Of a DNA stretch of 59,406 nucleotides, positions 8,261 to 18,377 are shown piece by piece. How positions within the stretch are numbered: the stretch's first letter is position 1; the number at the start of each line of letters is the position of its first letter. The stretch is from Hoeflea sp. (lineage in GTDB: Bacteria > Pseudomonadota > Alphaproteobacteria > Rhizobiales > Rhizobiaceae), in contig NZ_JACIYP010000022.1 of NCBI RefSeq assembly GCF_014359905.1, positions 1 through 59,406 on the forward strand. The letters are read 5' to 3'. The notes beneath the pieces are model-generated. The model had not been told where the DNA came from, did not search any database, and worked only from the letters and a program-made list of their open reading frames with translations. A program made the position numbers and the translations under genes.

Positions 8261-8896
8261 TCATCTGTCTGCAAGTCCACCATAGAGAGCGACCAGTTCC
8301 GCCATCTCGTCCTCTGCGTCGCGGCTCAATCCGGCGTGCACGCCGCGCCGGTCGGCCTCCTGCCGGTTCTGGCTGACCTTCCATTTGCCGGCCAATTGAT
8401 CGACAGTGATTTCGATTCCGACGATCCCGCGCAATTGGGCCGCGACAAAGGCCTCCGGCGCGTCATCGACCTTCCAGGGCTCCGGCCGGCCTGCCTCGTG
8501 CGTGTCGGTCAGCTCGCCCACCTGAGGGCGGAGCCAGTCGGATCCCTCATGCACCTGCGCCGTCCCACGCGCCTGAACCATCGCGTAGTTCCAGGTGGGC
8601 ACCACCTTGCCGTGCTCGGCCTTTGCCGCATACCATGACGGCGTCACATAGGTGTCCGCCCCCTGGAACACCACCAGCACGTCCGCCCCGTTCCCGATAT
8701 GGCGCCATTGCTCATTGGCTCTCGACAGATGGGCGCGAAGCAGGGTGGCGCCATCGCTGACGGAGATCAGGAACGGTACCGGATTGGCAAGCACGCCCGT
8801 TGGTGAGGAAGAGATCAGCAGGCCCAGCGGATGGGCGGCAATCAACGCCCGCATGACGGTTTCGTCTGGCTCGGCAAAGTGCGGCGGCAAATACAT
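8261..8896 (-). CDS. FMN-binding PaiB-like protein
   Basis: The 211-residue product matches the PaiB/FMN-binding split-barrel family. It begins MYLPPHF and contains [25 protein letters not shown] and [13 protein letters not shown], the usual flavin-pocket segments, then [20 protein letters not shown] near the C-terminus. Members are annotated as negative transcriptional regulators from Bacillus PaiB, but most have no proven role. ATG at 8896 is chosen because MYLPPHF is the conserved N-terminus. The gene lies between the isomerase gene and cmk on the same strand, 10 bases before cmk, so it is probably part of that operon. Confidence 0.88.
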   Translation of the reverse strand: MYLPPHFAEPDETVMRALIAAHPLGLLISSSPTGVLANPVPFLISVSDGATLLRAHLSRANEQWRHIGNGADVLVVFQGADTYVTPSWYAAKAEHGKVVPTWNYAMVQARGTAQVHEGSDWLRPQVGELTDTHEAGRPEPWKVDDAPEAFVAAQLRGIVGIEITVDQLAGKWKVSQNRQEADRRGVHAGLSRDAEDEMAELVALYGGLADR

Positions 8897-8962
8897 GGTG
8901 CTAGATCCCGGCTGAGGATGCAGTGAGCCCACCAGGCGCATTGTCATCTGCCGGGCGGCCGT

Positions 8963-11058
<2,096 letters not shown>

Positions 11059-11181
11059 TCATATTTCATTGAGAATGGCTTTGACAGCCGCGTTCAACAT
11101 CATTATGGGGACCGGACCCGCCGAAGCGGGAAGCCGGGCGCGCTTGCCCTCAGCTTCCTGCCAGTTCAAGAGGCTTCGACA

Positions 11182-11583
11182 GTGGCAAAACCGGAACTTG
11201 GAACAAAACGCGTTTGCCCCGAAACCGGGCGCAAATTCTACGATCTGAACAAAGAACCTATCGTATCGCCCTATACGGGCAAGGAATATCCGACTTCCTA
11301 TTTCGAAGAGACGGCGAAAGTCGCCATTATCGAGAAAGTGAAAGAGGAAGAGGAAGAAGTGGCCGAGGTCGATGGTGAGTCGACCGACGTGGAAATCGTC
11401 TCGCTTGAAGAGGCTGACGAGGACACCACGAGCACCGGCAAGTCCGAGGACCTTCCCGACATCGATGATGATGTCGAGATTGATGACGACGACGACGACA
11501 CTTTCCTGGCAGACGACGACGATGACGACGATGACGACGTCAGCGACATCATCGGCGTCAATGACGACGACGACGACCAGTAA
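11182..11583 (+). CDS. TIGR02300 family (FYDLN acid domain) protein
   Basis: The 133-residue product begins with a conserved zinc-ribbon-like head (TKRVCPETGRKFYDLN, SPYTGKEYP). An extremely acidic tail follows, including runs of seven to nine aspartates between about residues 100 and 130. The family is widespread in alphaproteobacteria and has no established role. Translation starts at GTG (11182), preceded by AGAGG. The GAC-rich tract is coding and in frame. The gene is divergent from aroA with about 220 bases between them and lies upstream of tRNA-Ala. Confidence 0.88.
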   Translation: MAKPELGTKRVCPETGRKFYDLNKEPIVSPYTGKEYPTSYFEETAKVAIIEKVKEEEEEVAEVDGESTDVEIVSLEEADEDTTSTGKSEDLPDIDDDVEIDDDDDDTFLADDDDDDDDDVSDIIGVNDDDDDQ

Positions 11584-11754
11584 GGTGGTTCGATCCGGGA
11601 CCGGAGGCCGTCTGGTTTTTCGGAACTGCAAAAAGGATTGAATTTTCACCTTGATCTTGTGCGGCCGCAGAAGTATGAAGCCGCACCTGCCAGCCACTTT
11701 CGAGCGGCTGGCGTCTCGCGGGGATTGCGCGCAAGCATCAATCCCCAGCGTCCC

Positions 11755-11830
11755 GGGGCCATAGCTCAGCTGGGAGAGCGCCTGCATGGCATGCAGGAGG
11801 TCAGCGGTTCGATCCCGCTTGGCTCCACCA
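11755..11830 (+). tRNA. tRNA-Ala (anticodon GGC)
   Basis: A 76-nt cloverleaf begins GGGGCCATAGCTCAGCTGGG. The anticodon stem CCTGC/GCAGG encloses AT-GGC-AT, the T-loop is GGTTCGATCCC, and the 3' end is an encoded CCA. A T-rich stretch follows immediately (TTTTCTTTC). Confidence 0.96.
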
Positions 11831-12066
11831 TTTTCTTTCAGAGTTCGGATATCTGGTCCGCTTTCCTGCGCTCGGAAAGCCCTGCAGCGACCAGTGGCCG
11901 TCTGACCGAACGAAACGTCCCTGCGGGGCTTGGCAGGATTTTGCTAACCAAACAGGGGGAATCTGGGGCTCCTGGCGCCCCCAATCCCGGCCGGTCCGCC
12001 GCATTTTACCTGAAATGAAATGTTTTTGCCTCAAGAGTCGGGTCTGACAGAGGCAGGGACACAATC

Positions 12067-13506
12067 ATGGACGCTGTGAGCGACAACCGGCACGTGCCGC
12101 TTTGTATTGACCTTGATGGAACCTTGGTCGCCACCGACACGCTTTGGGAAGGGCTGGCTTCGGTGCTGATCCGGCGGCCATGGCTGATCTTTGCCGCCAT
12201 TGCCTGGGCAATCGCCGGCAAGGCGGTGCTCAAGCGCGAAATCGCCGCCCGCTACCAGAGCGAAGGCGGGGATTGGCCCTACCGTGCAGAAGTGATCGAG
12301 CGGATCAAGCTCGCGCGCGCGGCAGGCCAGCCGGTCTGGCTGGTCACGGGCGCCGCCGAATCGACTGCCCGCGCAATCGCCGACCATATTGGCCTGTTCG
12401 ACCGGGTCCTGCATTCCACCGGAACCGAGAACCTCACGTCGCGCCGCAAACGCGACAGGCTTGTCGCTCTGTGCGGCGATGGCGGCTTCGACTATGCCGG
12501 CAACAGCCAGGACGACGTCAAGGTCTTAGATGCGGCCCGGCAGGCCATCATCGTGGCGCCGGACAGGGCCGCGAGACGCTGGGGCGTCAGCCATGGGGCG
12601 GAAATTCTGCCCCTGGCGAAGACTTCGCGTCTCGCCATCCTCAAGTCGATCCGTGTGCATCAATGGCTCAAGAACGTGCTGATCGCGGTTCCTCTGGTGC
12701 TGAACCACGAATATGCCAATGCCGAACTGGTGCTGGCTGCACTTGCCGCCTTCTTCTCGTTCAGTTTCCTGGCCTCGGCGGTCTATGTCGTCAACGACAT
12801 AGCCGACCTCGCCAATGACCGGCATCACCCGCGCAAGCGTTTGCGGCCGCTCGCGAGCGGTGCCGTATCGATCCCGGTGGCCTGCGTCACCGCGGCGGTG
12901 CTTGTGCTGGCCTCGATCGGCCTGGCGAGCCTGTTGCCGCCCCTGTTCTGGGCCGTCCTGACGATCTATGCGATCATCACGACGGCCTACACCTTTGTGC
13001 TCAAGCGCAAGCTGCTGGTCGATGTCTTCACGCTCGCGACGCTCTACACCGTGCGCATTGTGGCCGGCGCGGCAGCCACCGGGGTCGAACTCTCCTTCTG
13101 GCTGCTGGCGTTCTCGATCTTTTTCTTTCTCAGCCTGGCCCTGGTCAAGCGCTATGTCGAACTCAACGAACTCGCCGAAGACGCCGGGACGCGGCTCAAG
13201 GGCCGCAGTTATGTCGGCTCTGACAAGGACATGATCGGCCAGGCAGGTGTTGCCTCGGCGTTTTCCGCGGCCATGGTTCTGGCGCTCTATGTGGACAGCA
13301 AGGAGGTTGCCTCGATGTATCCCCAGCCTGCTCTGCTGTGGCCGCTGTGTCCGTTGATCCTCTACATGCTGCTCAGGATCTGGATCCTCGCCCGCCGTTC
13401 GCAGATGCACGAGGACCCGGTGGTCTTCATCATGCGCGACTGGCGCAGTCAGCTCACCACGGTCGCCGGCGCCTGCCTCGTGATCATGGCCGCCTGGAAA
13501 ATGTGA
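12067..13506 (+). CDS. HAD-UbiA fusion, DPPR synthase-like prenyltransferase
   Basis: The 479-residue protein has two parts. Residues 1-190 form a HAD-type phosphatase domain with motif I DLDGTL (Asp15, Asp17), motif II VTGA and a motif IV segment DYAGNSQDD. Residues from about 195 form a UbiA membrane transferase with some eight or nine hydrophobic helices. Its Asp-rich motif NDIADLANDRHHPRKR starts at Asn243 and is close to mycobacterial Rv3806c, which moves phosphoribose onto decaprenyl phosphate. The likely product is polyprenyl-phosphoryl-phosphoribose, and the HAD domain could remove the 5-phosphate. The stop overlaps the start of the DprE1-like gene (TGATG), which supports a joint pathway. 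Related NoeC of Azorhizobium acts in arabinosylation of Nod factor. Confidence 0.85.
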   Translation: MDAVSDNRHVPLCIDLDGTLVATDTLWEGLASVLIRRPWLIFAAIAWAIAGKAVLKREIAARYQSEGGDWPYRAEVIERIKLARAAGQPVWLVTGAAESTARAIADHIGLFDRVLHSTGTENLTSRRKRDRLVALCGDGGFDYAGNSQDDVKVLDAARQAIIVAPDRAARRWGVSHGAEILPLAKTSRLAILKSIRVHQWLKNVLIAVPLVLNHEYANAELVLAALAAFFSFSFLASAVYVVNDIADLANDRHHPRKRLRPLASGAVSIPVACVTAAVLVLASIGLASLLPPLFWAVLTIYAIITTAYTFVLKRKLLVDVFTLATLYTVRIVAGAAATGVELSFWLLAFSIFFFLSLALVKRYVELNELAEDAGTRLKGRSYVGSDKDMIGQAGVASAFSAAMVLALYVDSKEVASMYPQPALLWPLCPLILYMLLRIWILARRSQMHEDPVVFIMRDWRSQLTTVAGACLVIMAAWKM

Positions 13507-14852
13507 TGGCAAGCGGCGGCAAACATGACAGCTGGGGCCGGGTGGTCCGCCATCTGCGCCCCGAAGCCGGAGTGGACGCGCTTGCGGGCGGTGCGCGGGA
13601 CGGGTTGCTGCCCTTCGGCAACGGCCGCTCCTATGGCGACAGCTGCCACAATGACCGCGGCCGCCTGATCCCGATGCGGCCGGGCGCCGCCATTCGCGCC
13701 TTCGATCCGGACACCGGTCTTCTGACCGCTGACGCGGGCGTCCTGTTGTCCGACATTCTGGCGCTGGTGATGCCGCACGGCTTCTTTCTGGAAGTCACCC
13801 CGGGAACGGCGCAGGTCACGCTCGGCGGCGCCATCGCCAATGACGTCCATGGCAAGAACCACCATCGTCGCGGCACATTCGGCGGATCGGTGATCTCCTT
13901 CGTGCTGCTTGACAGCGACGGCGGAAGCAGAACCTGCACTCCGAAGACCAACCAGGCGCTGTTTGAAGCGACCATCGGCGGCATGGGCCTGACCGGCATC
14001 ATCGAATCCGCCACGATCCGGCTGATGCGGGTCGCTTCGGCCAATGTGCGTCAGACGGCATTCCGGTTTGCCTCCATTGACGGCTATTTCGACGCCATCG
14101 ACGCCATTGACGCTGCCCATGAATATTCCGTTGCATGGATCGACCAGCTTGCCCGCGGCGCCAATCTCGGGCGCGGCGTGATGATGGCCGGGGATCATGC
14201 CGAGGATGGCGGCGCGGCGCGGCCTCCCTCAGCGCCGAAACTCGCTGTTCCCTTCGCGCCGCCGGTCAATCTGCTCAACCGGCTCACGCTCAAGGCCTTC
14301 AACGGGCTCTATTACGGCCGCGCCCCGAAACAGCCCACGACCGGAATTGTCGGCTGGGCTTCCTATTTTCACCCCCTGGATGCGATTGCCGGCTGGAACC
14401 GCCTGTACGGCCCGCGCGGCCTGTTTCAGCACCAGAGCGTGTTTCCGTCAGCGACGGCCCGGGAAACGACGATTTCGCTCATCGAATGCGCCCAGAAGCA
14501 TGGTGCGGCCTCGTTTCTCACCGTGCTCAAGCGTTTTGGCGACACGCGCTCGCCGGGCCTGATGTCGTTTCCGCGGCCGGGTTTCACGCTGACGCTCGAT
14601 TTCGCCAATTCCGGCGCACGGACGCTGAGGATGCTTGATGCGCTGGATGAGATCGTGCTCGACGCCGGCGGCGCGCTCAATCCCTACAAGGATCAGCGCA
14701 TGTCGCCTGGAATGTTCGCGGCTTCCTTCCCGCACTGGCGGGAGCTGGAAAGCTTGCGCGATCCGGCCCTGATGTCGGATTTCTGGCGCCGGACGGCGAT
14801 GGCCCTAGGCGCAACGGCACACACCGCGAGGCAGGCCGCCACCGCCCGGTGA
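13506..14852 (+). CDS. DprE1-like FAD-dependent polyprenyl-phosphoribose oxidase
   Basis: The 448-residue product is a vanillyl-alcohol-oxidase-type flavoprotein. The FAD segment reads GNGRSYGDS, and NDVHGKNHHRRGTFGG (His115) matches the DprE1 signature. The late Lys of PYKDQRMS corresponds to the essential lysine of DprE1. DprE1 oxidises the 2'-OH of decaprenylphosphoryl ribose, the first half of the epimerisation to arabinose. The cysteine targeted by benzothiazinones in Mycobacterium is replaced by Thr363 (GFTLTLDF). The start codon overlaps the upstream stop. The partner reductase DprE2, a short-chain dehydrogenase, is not in the window, so the pathway is incomplete here. Confidence 0.85.
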   Translation: MASGGKHDSWGRVVRHLRPEAGVDALAGGARDGLLPFGNGRSYGDSCHNDRGRLIPMRPGAAIRAFDPDTGLLTADAGVLLSDILALVMPHGFFLEVTPGTAQVTLGGAIANDVHGKNHHRRGTFGGSVISFVLLDSDGGSRTCTPKTNQALFEATIGGMGLTGIIESATIRLMRVASANVRQTAFRFASIDGYFDAIDAIDAAHEYSVAWIDQLARGANLGRGVMMAGDHAEDGGAARPPSAPKLAVPFAPPVNLLNRLTLKAFNGLYYGRAPKQPTTGIVGWASYFHPLDAIAGWNRLYGPRGLFQHQSVFPSATARETTISLIECAQKHGAASFLTVLKRFGDTRSPGLMSFPRPGFTLTLDFANSGARTLRMLDALDEIVLDAGGALNPYKDQRMSPGMFAASFPHWRELESLRDPALMSDFWRRTAMALGATAHTARQAATAR

Positions 14853-14945
14853 AGGCCGCCCTTCTTGCCACCATGGCCGCCGGCCCGTATTGGATGGGCT
14901 TGAGGCCGGATCCGGCCCGAGCCAACCATGAAGGACAGCTATACA

Positions 14946-15938
14946 ATGTCCCGCATCTCAATTCTCGGCGCCGGCGCCTGGGGAACCGCGTTGGCGGCGG
15001 CCTTTGTGCGGCAGGGCCATCACGTGCGGATCTGGGGCCGCAATTCCCGCACCTGTGACGAAATCAATAGCGCCCATACCAATCGCGCCTATCTCGGCAA
15101 CGCCCGCCTTCCCGACGCGCTTGAGGCGACCCCTGACATGGACCGGGCACTGGCAAAGGCCGACATCGTTCTGTTCGTGGCGCCCGCACAATCGACCGGC
15201 GACGTTGCCGCGCAGGCCGCCGCGCATCTTCCCGCGGCCGCAGTCCTGATTGCCTGCGCCAAGGGCATCGACAATCGCAGCGGCCAGATGCAGACCGAAG
15301 TGATCGCCGACGAGCTGCCGGATCATTCTGTCGGGGTCCTCTCGGGACCGAGTTTTGCCGCCGATGTCGTGCGCGGATTGCCGACCGCCGTGACGCTTGC
15401 AATGCCTACCCTCGCGGACGCGCAGGCCCTGGCGGAATCGCTCTCCGGCGACGCCATCCGGCTTTATGCCTCCGACGATATCACCGGCGTGCAGGTGGGT
15501 GGGTCTCTGAAGAACGTGATGGCGATCGCCGTCGGGATCTGCCGCGGCGGCGGCATGGGAGCCAGTGCCGAGGCCGCCCTGATCACCAGGGGTTACGCGG
15601 AACTGGCCCGTCTCAGCGTGGCGATGGGCGCGCGCCCCGAGACGCTGATGGGCCTGTCGGGGCTGGGTGACCTGGTGCTCACCTGCTCGTCGGAACTGTC
15701 GCGCAACTTCTCCTACGGCATCGCGGTCGGGAGCGGCCGGGATGTGTCGGGATTGAAGCTGGCGGAAGGTGTTTACACCGTCACCATCGCCAATCAGATT
15801 GCCGACAGGCATCAGATTTCCTGCCCGGTCATGCGGACGGCGGATTTGGTGCTGTCCGGCAAGATGTCGGCAGACGAGGCGCGCATTGCGCTGATGTCGC
15901 GGCCGGTCAAGGCGGAAAACCCGGAAGCACAAGGCTGA
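14946..15938 (+). CDS. gpsA: Glycerol-3-phosphate dehydrogenase [NAD(P)+]
   Basis: The 330-residue product reduces dihydroxyacetone phosphate to sn-glycerol 3-phosphate for phospholipid synthesis. The Rossmann motif GAGAWGTALA is at residue 8. The segment VLSGPSFAADV and the catalytic lysine region VQVGGSLKNVMAIAVG follow, then GLSGLGDLVLTC. The length is normal. ATG at 14946 has AAGGA ten bases upstream; an ATG six codons earlier is possible but has a weaker site. It lies 93 bases after the DprE1-like gene on the same strand. Confidence 0.95.
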   Translation: MSRISILGAGAWGTALAAAFVRQGHHVRIWGRNSRTCDEINSAHTNRAYLGNARLPDALEATPDMDRALAKADIVLFVAPAQSTGDVAAQAAAHLPAAAVLIACAKGIDNRSGQMQTEVIADELPDHSVGVLSGPSFAADVVRGLPTAVTLAMPTLADAQALAESLSGDAIRLYASDDITGVQVGGSLKNVMAIAVGICRGGGMGASAEAALITRGYAELARLSVAMGARPETLMGLSGLGDLVLTCSSELSRNFSYGIAVGSGRDVSGLKLAEGVYTVTIANQIADRHQISCPVMRTADLVLSGKMSADEARIALMSRPVKAENPEAQG

Positions 15939-16082
15939 GACACATCCAGGCAGGCGGCGGATCATGGTTTTATGCGTTTTCGGCATATGTCAGTTGTTGT
16001 ATGAGAGTTTTTTTCATGATTTCCCGGTCTAATCACCAAACCCAGAAATACCGCCGGTAGGCGGCGCGAATCGGAACTGTTC

Positions 16083-18338
16083 ATGGGCTCAATCCACACC
16101 ATCACGCCAGTTATCCTGTGCGGCGGCGCCGGTTCCCGGCTCTGGCCGATGTCGCGGGATTCCAAGCCCAAGCAGTTTCATCGGCTGGTCAATGACAAGA
16201 CATTGCTCACCAACACGCTCGAACGGGTCGACTTTCGAGGCGAGGGCCTGCGCTATCTGCCCACAAGGATTGTCGGCGGGATCGCGTTCGAATCGCTTCT
16301 GACGGAACAGGGCGAAACCGGAGCCGTCGAGGTCGAGCGCTATGTGCTCGAGCCGCTGATTCGCGACACGGCGGCTGCGATTGCCGCCTCGATCGCCGAT
16401 CTCGCCGAGACAGATCCGGACCGGATGGTGCTTGTGCTGCCGTCGGATCACCAGATTTCCGATGTGGCTGCCTTTTTCGACGTGATCCGCACCGGCGCCG
16501 AAGCGCTCTCGCAGCGCGGCGGCATCATGACCATCGGGATCACGCCGACGCGGCCCGAAACCCAGTATGGCTATATTGAACGCGGGCCTGGCGACGGCCC
16601 GGTCTATGATGTCTCGCGCTTTCGCGAAAAGCCCGATCTTGCGACCGCCGAGCGCTTTCTCCAGTCCGGCCGGTTCTTCTGGAACGGCGGCATCTTCATG
16701 TTCCGCGCCGGCGAGATGGGCGCAGAGCTTGAACGCCAGCAGCCGCAGGTCTGGGCGCAGGCGAAGCTGGCCGTCGCGCGCGCCGAGGTCGAGGGTAAGT
16801 GCCACCGGCTCGATCCGGAGGCCTTTGCCGCGAGCCCGAAGGTCTCGATCGACTACGCGGTGATGGAGAATGCCAGCCGCATCGGGGTTGTCGAGGCCAG
16901 TTTCGACTGGAACGATCTGGGCTCTTGGAACCAGCTGCATGACGGCTCGCCGCTGGACGAGGCGGGCAATGCGCGCTTTGGCGACGTGCTGACCATCGAT
17001 GTCGCCAACAGCTATCTGCGCTCGGAGGACCGGCTGCTGGCGGTGGCGGGGCTCGACAACATCATCGTCGTCTCCCAGCCCGATGCGCTGCTGATCGTGC
17101 ATCGCGACAAGTCGCATCTGGTCAAGGACATCGCCGGACGCGTCAAGCAGACCGGCGAATGGCCCCCCTTGGCGGTCGCCCATTCCGGCCGGCCGGTGCC
17201 CTCGCCGCGGGTGATCCGCAAATGGCTGTTCGAGACGGCGCTGCCGCTCTGGGCCGGCGCCGGCATCGACCATGTGCATGGCGGCGTTCACGAAGCGCTC
17301 AATCATGACGGCAGCCCGGCCGATCTCGGCTTCAAGCGATTGAGGGTCCTGGCCCGGCAGATCTATTGCTTCGCCAATGCCGAACTGTTGGGCTGGGACG
17401 GCGGCGCCCGCGAGATCCTGACCCATTGCTTCGCCACGCTGACGACCACCGGCTGGCACGAGGATGGCGGCTGGATCCACCTGTGGAACACGGATGGAAC
17501 GGTCAGGGACCCGCAGCGCGACACCTATGACCAGTGCTTTGTCCTGCTGGCGCTCGCCTGGCTGTGGCGCGCGACCAAATGGCCCGAGGCGCGCGAATGG
17601 GCTGACCGGACGATCGCCTATATGGACCAGAACCTGGTCGACCGCACCCATGGCGGCTTTTATGAATCGAGCCTGCGTCTCGATTACCGCCGGGCCAATC
17701 CGCACATGCACTATCTCGAGGCCATGCAGGCCTGGTATGAGGTGACCGGCGAGCAGGCGTTTCTCGACCGCGCCCAGACCGCCGTCGATCTGTTCAAATC
17801 GGTGTTCTTCGATCCGGAAAGCTGGAGCGTGACCGAGCATTTCGAGCGCGATTGGTCGGTGCGCACCGACAAGCCGGCCCGCGTCGAACCGGGGCACCAT
17901 TATGAATGGGTGTGGCTGCTGCTGCGGCAGGCACGGTTCGCCGAACAACCGGACCTTAAGGAATATTGCCGCAAGCTCTACGCCACCAGCCACGCCTTCG
18001 GCCACGCCCGCGGCACCGACGCGGTGTGCGATTCGATGGCGCCCGACGGCTCTGCAATGGTCGGAACCGCCCGGCTGTGGTGCCAGACGGAGGCCCTCAA
18101 GGCCGGGTTGCTGGCGCGCGCCGAAGGCTTGCCGGGTGACGAGACGCTGTTCATCCGGATGCTGGACGTCATCTTCAACCGCTATTTGACGGCGCCGACG
18201 CCGGGAGGCTGGTATGATCAGATCGATCCCAAGGGCCGGGTGATCTCGAAGGACATGCCCGCCAGCACGTTCTACCATGTGTTCTGCGCGCTGGTGGAGT
18301 ATCTCAGGCATGAGGACATGCTGCCACGCGATGAGTAG
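16083..18338 (+). CDS. Mannose-1-phosphate guanylyltransferase fused to an AGE-family domain
   Basis: The 751-residue protein fuses two enzymes. Residues 1-360 are a ManC-type GDP-mannose pyrophosphorylase: ILCGGAGSRLWPMSRDSKPK near residue 10, the FREKP segment, FFWNGGIFMF and a C-terminal beta-helix part ending LVKDIAGRVKQ. Residues from about 375 match the N-acylglucosamine 2-epimerase/isomerase (AGE) alpha-barrel family: HEDGGWIHLWN, DTYDQCFVLLALAW, NPHMHYLEAMQAWYE and EPGHHYEWVWLLL. Bifunctional ManC proteins normally carry a cupin mannose-6-phosphate isomerase; here an AGE barrel takes its place and may interconvert fructose-6-P and mannose-6-P or an unphosphorylated sugar. It is followed after 39 bases by phosphomannomutase, so this is a GDP-mannose unit. 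Confidence 0.88.
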   Translation: MGSIHTITPVILCGGAGSRLWPMSRDSKPKQFHRLVNDKTLLTNTLERVDFRGEGLRYLPTRIVGGIAFESLLTEQGETGAVEVERYVLEPLIRDTAAAIAASIADLAETDPDRMVLVLPSDHQISDVAAFFDVIRTGAEALSQRGGIMTIGITPTRPETQYGYIERGPGDGPVYDVSRFREKPDLATAERFLQSGRFFWNGGIFMFRAGEMGAELERQQPQVWAQAKLAVARAEVEGKCHRLDPEAFAASPKVSIDYAVMENASRIGVVEASFDWNDLGSWNQLHDGSPLDEAGNARFGDVLTIDVANSYLRSEDRLLAVAGLDNIIVVSQPDALLIVHRDKSHLVKDIAGRVKQTGEWPPLAVAHSGRPVPSPRVIRKWLFETALPLWAGAGIDHVHGGVHEALNHDGSPADLGFKRLRVLARQIYCFANAELLGWDGGAREILTHCFATLTTTGWHEDGGWIHLWNTDGTVRDPQRDTYDQCFVLLALAWLWRATKWPEAREWADRTIAYMDQNLVDRTHGGFYESSLRLDYRRANPHMHYLEAMQAWYEVTGEQAFLDRAQTAVDLFKSVFFDPESWSVTEHFERDWSVRTDKPARVEPGHHYEWVWLLLRQARFAEQPDLKEYCRKLYATSHAFGHARGTDAVCDSMAPDGSAMVGTARLWCQTEALKAGLLARAEGLPGDETLFIRMLDVIFNRYLTAPTPGGWYDQIDPKGRVISKDMPASTFYHVFCALVEYLRHEDMLPRDE

Positions 18339-18377
18339 TGGCCGGTGTCGTCGCGCAACAATCGGAGAGACATTGAG

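Noticed and set aside
11494..11580. GAC-rich tract as a non-coding microsatellite
   Set aside because: It is in frame inside the FYDLN acid-domain gene and matches the acidic tail expected of the family.
11755..14852. HAD-UbiA/DprE1-like genes as an island integrated at tRNA-Ala
   Set aside because: No integrase, direct repeat of the tRNA 3' end or shift in base composition is visible after the tRNA.
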